From assembly GCA_041750975.1 (NCBI GenBank), contig JBGSYN010000118.1, forward strand, positions 1 to 5,269: a DNA stretch of 5,269 nucleotides, given 5' to 3'. The stretch is from JBGSYN01 sp041750975 (GTDB taxonomy: Bacteria; Pseudomonadota; Alphaproteobacteria; Geminicoccales; Geminicoccaceae). The translations under genes were made by a program, and so were the position numbers. The stretch's first letter is position 1, and every line of letters starts with the position of its first letter. Shown here in pieces: positions 1 to 5,086 of the stretch. The notes under the pieces were generated by a model. It worked only from the letters and a program-made list of their open reading frames with translations, had not been told where the DNA came from and made no database searches.

Positions 1-470
1 GCTTCGGCCTGGGCGAACTGAGTGCCGATGACGTTCGCCACATCAATCGCGTCTGGCATCGCCTCGAGCCCTGGCCGGATTCGGTGCCGGGCCTGACCCG
101 GTTGAAGCGACGCTACACGATTGCCACGCTCTCGAACGGCAATGTGGCGCTGCTGAACAATATGGCCAAACATGCCGGGCTACCCTGGGATATGATCCTC
201 TCCGCGGAATTATGCCGGCACTACAAGCCCGACCCCGAGACCTATCGGATGACCTACGAGATGCTCGATCTCCAGCCGCATGAAGTCATGATGGTCGCGG
301 CCCATAATGGGGACCTGATCGCAGCCGCGAGACAGGGCCTGCGAACTGCGTTCGTGAAGCGGCCCAACGAACATGGCCCGATGCAGACGACGGATCTCGA
401 GCCTCAGGCCGCATTTGACTATGTCGTCGAATCCATTGAAGAACTAGCCGACGCACTTGGCGCCGATTAG
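1..470 (+). CDS. HAD-superfamily hydrolase, haloacid dehalogenase type II-like (5' truncated)
   Basis: The reading frame is open from position 3 and ends at TAG 468-470, giving 155 visible residues. The true start and the N-terminal HAD motif I (nucleophilic Asp) lie before the window. What is visible is the C-terminal half of a type II haloacid dehalogenase-like protein: the segment WPDSVPGLTRLK, motif II TLSNG (Ser at 132-134, equivalent to Ser118 of L-DEX), motif III HYKPDPETY (Lys at 225-227 and Tyr at 243-245, equivalent to Lys151 and Tyr157), and motif IV VAAHNGD with its Asp at 312-314. Classical enzymes hydrolyse L-2-haloacids to D-2-hydroxyacids through an aspartyl ester in the cytoplasm. 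Two positions next to the motif IV Asp, Ser and Asn in L-DEX (SSNAWD), are Ala and His here, so the substrate may differ. HAD membership is certain; dehalogenase activity is only possible. The SDR gene follows after 48 bases and is probably co-transcribed. Confidence 0.88.
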   Translation, partial: FGLGELSADDVRHINRVWHRLEPWPDSVPGLTRLKRRYTIATLSNGNVALLNNMAKHAGLPWDMILSAELCRHYKPDPETYRMTYEMLDLQPHEVMMVAAHNGDLIAAARQGLRTAFVKRPNEHGPMQTTDLEPQAAFDYVVESIEELADALGAD

Positions 471-505
471 CGGCCACGAAGTCGCCGCTCAGGGACAGCA
501 GTTTC

Positions 506-510
506 GGGAG
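506..510 (+). promoter_or_regulatory. Ribosome binding site supporting a TTG start of the SDR gene
   Basis: GGGAG lies 8 bases before TTG at 519-521. The SDR nucleotide-binding motif begins about 15 codons after this TTG, which is the normal distance for the family, and no ATG or GTG sits at a better place. The TTG start is therefore chosen on spacing and family length. Confidence 0.5.
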
Positions 511-518
511 TCTCAAAC

Positions 519-1305
519 TTGTCAGAAGCATCCTCGTTCGAGGGCCGCTACGCTGTGATCACGGGCGGTGGTCAGGGGGTCGGTGAGGCGACAGCAAGGC
601 TGTTTGCCGAACGCGGTGCGGCGGGGCTGGCGATTTGCGGACGCGATCCAAGCAAGCTCGAGCGGGTGGCCAAGGATCTGGACGCCAGGGGTTGCCCGAC
701 TTTGCCGATCCAGGCCGACCTCGCTCATGTCGAACAATGCTTCAAGGTAATCGATCAGGCGGCCGCCGAATTCGGCCAGCTCGACTGCCTGGTCAATGCC
801 GCGGGGATTACGGATCGGGGCACGATCGACGATACCTCGGAAGCACTGTTCGACCGGATTTTCGCGGTCAATGCCAGAGCACCTTATCTTTATGATGCAA
901 CGGGCTTTGCCCTTCTTGCGGCAGGTCGAGGGCGGCACGATCGTCAATGTCACATCGATCGTGGCGAATTGCGGGCCGCCTTTCATTTCCGCCTATTCGG
1001 CCTCCAAAGGCGCGCTCGCGGTGATGACCAAGAACGTCGCGAACGCCGTCTTGCGCGAGCGCATCCGCGTCAATGCCCTGAACATGGGCTGGACCGCCAC
1101 GCCGGGTGAAAATTCCATTCAACAGCACTACCACAATCTGTCCGAGGGTTGGGAAGCCGAGGCCGACGCTTCGGTGCCGATGGGCCGGTTGCTGCGGTCC
1201 GAGGACATTGCGCGCGCCATCGCCTTTCTGGGCTCGGCGGAATCGGGCCTGATGACGGGTGCGGTGGTGGATTTCGAGCAGAGGGTGGTTGGCGCCATCG
1301 ATTAG
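519..1305 (+). pseudogene. Short-chain dehydrogenase/reductase (SDR), frameshifted
   Basis: This is a classical SDR (NAD(P)-dependent alcohol/ketone oxidoreductase, Rossmann fold) split between two frames. From TTG 519 the first frame encodes the cofactor motif TGGGQGVG (residues 15-22), an acidic residue in QADLAH (Asp67), NAAG (93-96) and the structural Asn of FAVNARAP (Asn118). Family similarity then jumps to the next frame at about 889-892, where MMQRALPFLRQ and GGTIVNVTS continue, with catalytic Ser at 955-957 and the YSASK pair Tyr 994-996 and Lys 1006-1008. That frame ends at TAG 1303-1305 after SGLMTGAVVDFEQ, a typical SDR C-terminus. Removing one T from the run at 889-891 gives a continuous 261-residue protein, the usual SDR length. 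As written, translation from 519 runs out of frame to 1109 and loses Ser, Tyr and Lys, so the product should be inactive. The rest of the gene shows no decay, so a sequencing error or a very recent mutation are both possible. The NIPSNAP gene starts 25 bases after its stop. Confidence 0.85.
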
Positions 1306-1330
1306 CAACGTTTGGGGGGAAGTCTGAGAC

Positions 1331-1969
1331 ATGCTCTACGAAGCCAGAACCTATCACGCGATCGGCGGCAAGATCGGCCCGTTGATCGAACGTATCTCCA
1401 GCCGGGTGGTCCCCATCTTCAAGCGCCACGGCATCGACGCCATCGGCTATTGGACCGAGGTCATCGGCGAGGGCAACAAGCTTTTCTACATTTTGCGCTA
1501 TGCGGATTTCGCCGACCGGGAAGCACGCTGGAGCGCCTTTCAGAGCGATCCCGACCTCGCCGGCCTGCGTTCGGAGCCGGTGCTGCTGGACTATATGGAA
1601 AACCGGCTGCTGCGTCTGACCGCCTATTCGCCGACACCTGACACCACCGATCCCGTGGTCGAGATCCGGATCTATGACGCTCTGCCCGGCAAGATGGCGG
1701 CCCTCAACGCGCGCTTCGCCGAACATACGCTCGGCCTGTTCGAGCGCCATGGCATCCGCAGCATCGGCTACTGGACCGAGGAAATCGGCACGAGCAGCCG
1801 CCTGTTCTACATGGTCGGCTACCCGGATGTCGGCGCCCGTCAACGGGCCTGGGATGCCTTCCTCGGCGATGCGGAATGGCAAAGGGTGCGCGGCGAATCC
1901 GAGGCCGACGGTCCCCTCTTGAGGAAAGTCCGGTCTTCAATCCTGACCCGTTTGCCGATAAGCCTCTAG
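1331..1969 (+). CDS. NIPSNAP family protein with two tandem domains
   Basis: The gene encodes 212 residues. The ATG at 1331 is preceded by GGGGGA at 1315-1320, and the gene starts 25 bases after the SDR stop. Two copies of the NIPSNAP fold (dimeric alpha/beta-barrel, ferredoxin-like) are visible: residues about 1-85, opening with LYEARTYHA, and about 108-200, opening with VVEIRIYDA. Each has the same core, HGIDAIGYWTE (33-43) and HGIRSIGYWTE (140-150), followed by LFYILRY and LFYMVGY. The two copies probably pair within one chain the way single-domain relatives pair as dimers. No signal peptide or membrane segment is seen, so it is likely cytoplasmic. The biochemical role of bacterial NIPSNAP proteins is largely unknown; some related alpha/beta-barrel proteins act on small reactive or aromatic metabolites. 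Its place between an SDR and an FAD oxidase suggests an accessory catabolic role, which is inference. Family assignment is firm. Confidence 0.9.
   Translation: MLYEARTYHAIGGKIGPLIERISSRVVPIFKRHGIDAIGYWTEVIGEGNKLFYILRYADFADREARWSAFQSDPDLAGLRSEPVLLDYMENRLLRLTAYSPTPDTTDPVVEIRIYDALPGKMAALNARFAEHTLGLFERHGIRSIGYWTEEIGTSSRLFYMVGYPDVGARQRAWDAFLGDAEWQRVRGESEADGPLLRKVRSSILTRLPISL
1427..1780 (+). repeat. Internal duplication within the NIPSNAP gene (core units 1427-1459 and 1748-1780)
   Basis: The 33-base units at 1427-1459 and 1748-1780 encode HGIDAIGYWTE and HGIRSIGYWTE, in the same frame and 107 codons apart. Similarity extends on both sides at protein level (VPIFKR versus LGLFER before, LFYILRYADF versus LFYMVGYPDV after), which marks an old domain duplication and not a recent DNA repeat. 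Confidence 0.8.
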
Positions 1970-1988
1970 CATCGATTGGAGAGGTCCC

Positions 1989-3413
1989 ATGACCGCGATT
2001 GACGAGCTGAAAGCCATCCTGGGCCCGCAAGGCTGGCTCGAAACGCCCACCGACACCGAGGCCTTCCGCATCGACTGGCGCCGCCTGCACGAAGGTGAGG
2101 CGCTGCTCGTCGCCCGGCCGAACACGGTCGAACAGGTGCAGGACGTGGTTCGTACCTGCAACCGCCACGGCATCGCCATCGTTCCGCAAGCCGGCAACAG
2201 CAGCCTCGCCGGTGCGGCGGTGCCCAATACCAAGAGGCCGACCATCATCCTCTCGGTCGGACGCCTCAACCGGGTCCGCGCCATCAGCCCCGAAGGCTAC
2301 AGCATCACCGTCGATGCCGGCTGCGTCATCCAGAACATCCAGGACGCCGCCCGCGAGGCCGACCGTACGCTGGGGCTCGATTTCGGCGCGCGCGGCACGG
2401 CCATGATCGGCGGGGCCATGGGCACCAACGCCGGCGGCCTCAATGTCGTCCGCTACGGACCCTGCCGCGATCAGGTGATGGGCATCGAGGTGGTCTTGCC
2501 GGAGGGCACGCTGGTCGACAATCTGAGCCCGTTGCGCAAGGACAATACCGGCTACGCCCTCAAGCATCTCTTCATCGGCGCGGAAGGGACGCTCGGCGTC
2601 ATCACCGCGGCCAGCCTCAAGCTCTACCCCCGCCCGGCCTATCACCAGACTGCGTTCGTCGCCCTTGCCGCCAAGAAGAAGGTCAAGGATTTCTTCGCCA
2701 TGGCCAAGCGCGAGGCGCATGACGTCCTCGATGCATTCGAGCTCATCGAAGAGCTTGGCCTCGGCCGATCCGTCGAACGCTCCGGCGTCACCCGGCGTCC
2801 CTTCGAGACCGTCCGCGACTGGTATGTGATGACCCGCTTTGCCGGCACCAGTCCGGTTGAGGAACGCCTGCAGGGCCTGCTCGAACAGGCGCTCGAAGCG
2901 GGGGTGATCGATGATGGCGTGATCGCCCAGTCGGGCGGCCAGGAAGCCGAGCTCTGGGCGATGCGCGATGAATATCTCTCGCCCAGGCTGCTGTTCGACG
3001 GCGGCCAGGAGAAGTTCGACACGGCCGTTCCTGTCGATGTCGTGGCCGATTACCTGATCGAGCTGGAGCGCCGGATCTGGGCACTCGATTCGACCCTGCA
3101 TCCCTATTCACTCGGCCATATCGGCGACGGCAGCCTGCACATCCACATCATGCAGGGCGACGATATGGACACCGGGCGTTTCAATGAGCTGCGGCCGTCG
3201 ATCGAGCGCACGGTGCTCGACGTCACCTGGGCGTTCGGCGGCACCTTCAGCGGCGAGCACGGCATCGGCATCGATCAGCGGCATCGCATGAACGGCCAGA
3301 AATCGCCCGCCGAGCTGGCCCTGATGCGTCAGATCAAGGCCGTGTTCGATCCGAACGGCATCATGAACCCCGGCAAACTCCTGCCCGAACCCGCCCTGCA
3401 CGCCGTCGCCTGA
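1989..3413 (+). CDS. FAD-binding oxidase, GlcD / D-2-hydroxyacid dehydrogenase type
   Basis: The gene encodes 474 residues, the normal length for this family. The ATG at 1989 has GGAGAGG at 1978-1984 and lies 19 bases after the NIPSNAP stop. The N-terminal PCMH-type FAD domain (about residues 38-216) shows RPNTVEQVQDVV, PQAGNSSLAG (66-75), IGGAMGTNAGG (140-150), VRYGPCRDQVMGIEVVLPEG (154-173) and GAEGTLGVIT (198-206). The C-terminal FAD-oxidase cap holds GHIGDGSLHIHI (377-388) and SGEHGIG (421-427), which carry the His/Glu residues used for metal and 2-hydroxyacid binding in D-lactate and D-2-hydroxyglutarate dehydrogenases, and ends with FDPNGIMNPGKLLP (453-466). Such enzymes oxidise a D-2-hydroxyacid to the 2-oxo acid and pass electrons to a quinone, cytochrome or electron-transfer flavoprotein at or near the inner membrane. 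No GlcE or GlcF partner is visible, so it is more like single-subunit D-lactate or D2HGDH enzymes. Ser replaces the usual Asn of the GDGN motif. Exact substrate is unknown. Confidence 0.92.
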   Translation: MTAIDELKAILGPQGWLETPTDTEAFRIDWRRLHEGEALLVARPNTVEQVQDVVRTCNRHGIAIVPQAGNSSLAGAAVPNTKRPTIILSVGRLNRVRAISPEGYSITVDAGCVIQNIQDAAREADRTLGLDFGARGTAMIGGAMGTNAGGLNVVRYGPCRDQVMGIEVVLPEGTLVDNLSPLRKDNTGYALKHLFIGAEGTLGVITAASLKLYPRPAYHQTAFVALAAKKKVKDFFAMAKREAHDVLDAFELIEELGLGRSVERSGVTRRPFETVRDWYVMTRFAGTSPVEERLQGLLEQALEAGVIDDGVIAQSGGQEAELWAMRDEYLSPRLLFDGGQEKFDTAVPVDVVADYLIELERRIWALDSTLHPYSLGHIGDGSLHIHIMQGDDMDTGRFNELRPSIERTVLDVTWAFGGTFSGEHGIGIDQRHRMNGQKSPAELALMRQIKAVFDPNGIMNPGKLLPEPALHAVA

Positions 3414-3455
3414 TTCTCGTCAAGTCTCGCGGGCGCGCACTGAACACTGGAAAAA

Positions 3456-4622
3456 ATGCGCCCCGAAATTCTGCTGTTGAGCCTTGCCAGCTTCGTGTCG
3501 GCGGCGGCTATGCGCGTTTGCGACGCGCTCTTGCCGGCGATCGCCTCGAGCTTCGAGGTGACGGTGAGCATCGCCGCCCTGACCGTCACGGCATTCGCCC
3601 TTTCCTATGGCCTGTTCCAGCTGGTTTATGGGCCGTTCGGCGCCAGGATCGGGCCCTACCGCACAGCGGCGCTGGCGACGGCCGCGGCGGCGATTGCCAA
3701 TCTCGCTTGCCTGATCTCGCCCGGTTTCGAATGGCTGGTTGTCGGCCGGGCCTTGAGCGGGCTGACCTCGGCCGCCATCATCCCGATGTCGATGGCCTAT
3801 ATCGGCGGTGTGGTCGCCTACGAACAACGCCAGGCCGTGCTGGCGCGCTTTCTGACGGGCCAGATCACCGGCCTGATCGCTGGCCAGGTCCTCTCCGGCA
3901 TCTTCGCCCAATATCTCGGCTGGCGTGCCGTCTTCGTGCTGCTGGCCGTGGGCTTTGCGGTTTGCGCCGTCGCACTCTTCCGCCAGGACCGCCTGCTGCC
4001 GCGCCAGGAATTTACGCCATCCGGCAATCCTTTCCTCCAATATGCGCGGATCCTGCGCCTGCCCTGGGCCCGGATCGTCCTGATCGCGGTCTTCATCGAA
4101 AGCCTCTTCATCTTCGGCGCCTTTCCCTTCATGAGCGCGCACCTGGTGGCGAATTACGGCCTCTCTTATCTCCAGATCGGCTTCATCATGGGGGCCATCG
4201 GCCTCGGTGGGCTGACCTATGTCGCAGCCGTCAATTTCTGGCTCAAGACCCTCGGCGGTGAGAAGGGGCTGGTGCTCGCAGGCGGCCTCCTGCTGTGCAT
4301 GGGTTATCTGATCGCGGCATGGAGCCCCACATGGCTCCCCGTCATCCCCGCCATCGCCGTCATCGGTCTCGGCCTCTACCTGATGCACGCGACACTCCAG
4401 ACCAACGCCACGCAAATGGCGCCCTTCGACCGCAGCTCGGCGATCTCGCTCTTCGCCTTCAACCTCTTCATCGGCCAGGCGATCGGCGCCTCATTCTTCG
4501 GCTGGCTCGGCGGGCAATTCGGTTATCCCTGGGTTTTCACCACGGCTGGACTGAGCCTGGTCGTGGTCGGTATCGGCTTCCGCCTCTGCCTAGTCCGCAA
4601 GGAATCGTTGCAACCATCATAG
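3456..4622 (+). CDS. MFS transporter, 12 transmembrane segments
   Basis: The gene encodes 388 residues and starts 42 bases after the FAD-oxidase stop. The ATG at 3456 has only a weak purine stretch (GGAAAAA) before it, but the first helix begins almost at once, which fits. About 12 hydrophobic segments can be picked by eye, near residues 5-25, 38-62, 69-88, 93-117, 131-151, 156-176, 205-228, 238-260, 270-289, 293-313, 328-350 and 357-379, with a longer polar loop at about 177-204 between the two six-helix bundles. Typical features of the drug/metabolite efflux-like branch are LLPAIASSFEV after helix 1 and the helix 2-3 loop GPFGARIGPYR (59-69), a form of MFS motif A in which the usual Asp is Ala. 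It is an inner-membrane, probably proton-coupled, carrier. Operon position suggests it moves the substrate or product of the preceding enzymes; direction and substrate cannot be read. The gene ends at TAG 4620-4622. Confidence 0.92.
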   Translation: MRPEILLLSLASFVSAAAMRVCDALLPAIASSFEVTVSIAALTVTAFALSYGLFQLVYGPFGARIGPYRTAALATAAAAIANLACLISPGFEWLVVGRALSGLTSAAIIPMSMAYIGGVVAYEQRQAVLARFLTGQITGLIAGQVLSGIFAQYLGWRAVFVLLAVGFAVCAVALFRQDRLLPRQEFTPSGNPFLQYARILRLPWARIVLIAVFIESLFIFGAFPFMSAHLVANYGLSYLQIGFIMGAIGLGGLTYVAAVNFWLKTLGGEKGLVLAGGLLLCMGYLIAAWSPTWLPVIPAIAVIGLGLYLMHATLQTNATQMAPFDRSSAISLFAFNLFIGQAIGASFFGWLGGQFGYPWVFTTAGLSLVVVGIGFRLCLVRKESLQPS

Positions 4623-4626
4623 AAGC

Positions 4627-4653
4627 TGTCGAAATCCGGCAAGCCGGAACGTC
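4627..4653 (+). promoter_or_regulatory. Candidate ECF-type promoter A
   Basis: TGTCGA at 4627-4632 and CGTC at 4650-4653 are separated by 17 bases, a normal spacing for ECF sigma factor promoters, and TGTCGA is the -35 type I recall for ECF42 regulated genes. Transcription would start near 4660 and leave a leader of roughly 58 bases that contains the full Shine-Dalgarno of the DGPF gene. The spacer is filled by the dyad at 4635-4648. This is inferred from motif similarity only. Confidence 0.35.
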
Positions 4654-4671
4654 ATCAAGATGTCAGCACGT

Positions 4672-4683
4672 GACAAGCTTGTC
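4672..4683. other. Perfect 12-base palindrome overlapping a candidate -35 element
   Basis: GACAAGCTTGTC reads the same on both strands, and its last four bases are shared with TGTCGA of candidate promoter B. Its left arm also overlaps the right arm of the TGTCA/TGACA inverted repeat at 4661-4675. It could be an operator for a dimeric regulator, but no regulator gene is visible to pair with it. Confidence 0.3.
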
Positions 4684-4703
4684 GAAACATCCCGCTGACG
4701 CGA
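4680..4703 (+). promoter_or_regulatory. Candidate ECF-type promoter B
   Basis: TGTCGA at 4680-4685 is followed after 15 bases by CGA at 4701-4703, close to the TGTCGA...CGA pattern known for ECF42 targets. Its start point would fall at about 4709-4712, inside or just after the Shine-Dalgarno, giving an almost leaderless message. The spacing is slightly short, so promoter A or both copies are alternatives. Confidence 0.4.
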
Positions 4704-4704
4704 A

Positions 4705-4711
4705 TAAGGAG
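4705..4711 (+). promoter_or_regulatory. Strong ribosome binding site of the DGPF gene
   Basis: TAAGGAG stands 6 bases before ATG 4718-4720, close to ideal. It decides the start: the same frame stays open far upstream, but that part overlaps the MFS gene in another frame and is not coding. Confidence 0.8.
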
Positions 4712-4717
4712 CGAACA

Positions 4718-5077
4718 ATGTCTTATGTCATGATGATCTTCGAGCCCGATGACTATATCGCCCGCCGCACCGATCCGGCCCACAAGGAGGCCTATTGGAG
4801 TGCCTGGGGCGCTTACAACAAGGCCCTGCAAGAGGCTGGCGTGATCGCCGGCGGCGCCCCCCTGGAAGAGCACGGCACCGCCACCACGCTGCGGCTGGTC
4901 AATGGCGAGCGCAAGGTCCAGGACGGCCCCTATATCGACGCCAAGGAGCAGCTTGGCGGCTTCATGATCCTCGAAGTCGACGACCTCGATACCGCCCTTG
5001 AATGGGCGGCGCGCTGCCCTGCGGCCGAATATGGTGCCGTCGAAATCCGGCCCAAGTATCAGATGGGCCAGGGCTAA
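4718..5077 (+). CDS. YCII-related / DGPF-domain protein
   Basis: The gene encodes 119 residues, a typical length for a stand-alone YCII-like (DGPF) protein with a ferredoxin-like alpha/beta fold. It opens with a first strand MSYVMMIFEP, has the helix segment YWSAWGAYNKALQEAGVIAGGAPL (26-49), the family motif DGPY (69-72, usually DGPF), then KEQLGGFMILEVDDLDTALEWAARCP (76-101) and the closing VEIRPKYQM. It is soluble and probably cytoplasmic. The reaction is unknown; YciI relatives have been proposed to be small-molecule enzymes. The neighbour is informative: genes of this type are regularly found directly before ECF42-group sigma factors and are thought to be their main targets, and here the sigma factor start lies 9 bases after the TAA. 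The start is set by the strong TAAGGAG, and candidate TGTCGA promoters lie just upstream. Family assignment is firm, function open. Confidence 0.92.
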   Translation: MSYVMMIFEPDDYIARRTDPAHKEAYWSAWGAYNKALQEAGVIAGGAPLEEHGTATTLRLVNGERKVQDGPYIDAKEQLGGFMILEVDDLDTALEWAARCPAAEYGAVEIRPKYQMGQG

Positions 5078-5086
5078 GGCCCTGCC

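Larger units (their letters stand above)
4623..4717 (+). promoter_or_regulatory. Intergenic control region before the DGPF-ECF unit
   Basis: This 95-base gap separates the MFS gene from the DGPF gene and contains no credible ORF. It is unusually rich in symmetry: direct repeats TGTCGAAA at 4627-4634 and 4680-4687, an inverted repeat TCCGGC-AA-GCCGGA at 4635-4648, an inverted repeat TGTCA-GCACG-TGACA at 4661-4675, and a perfect 12-base palindrome GACAAGCTTGTC at 4672-4683. No hairpin followed by a T-run is present, so it gives no clear intrinsic terminator for the upstream operon. Confidence 0.6.

Noticed and set aside
796..1305. Separate gene starting at GTG 796 for the second half of the SDR
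   Set aside because: The first 30 or so residues from 796 are out-of-frame SDR sequence without family similarity; only the part after about 892 is genuine, so it is the tail of a frameshifted gene.
1704..3101. Long open frame of 465 codons on the minus strand
   Set aside because: It lies opposite the NIPSNAP and FAD-oxidase genes, which have clear motifs and good starts. Its peptide is rich in Asp, Gly, Ala and Arg with no recognisable domain, the usual mirror of GC-rich codons.
3414..3455. Promoter or terminator between the FAD oxidase and the MFS gene
   Set aside because: The 42 bases show no convincing -35/-10 pair, hairpin or T-run; co-transcription is the simpler reading.
3420..4415. 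Open frame of 331 codons on the minus strand
   Set aside because: It mirrors the MFS gene; the highly charged His/Asp/Gln/Arg composition is what a reversed hydrophobic membrane protein gives, and no domain is seen.
4623..4660. Rho-independent terminator after the MFS gene
   Set aside because: The only stem (4635-4648) has a two-base loop and is followed by ACGTCATC with no T-run.
4295..4717. Upstream extension of the DGPF frame into the MFS gene
   Set aside because: The extension overlaps the last helices of the MFS protein in another frame, has low-complexity Arg/His-rich sequence, and the strong Shine-Dalgarno points to ATG 4718.
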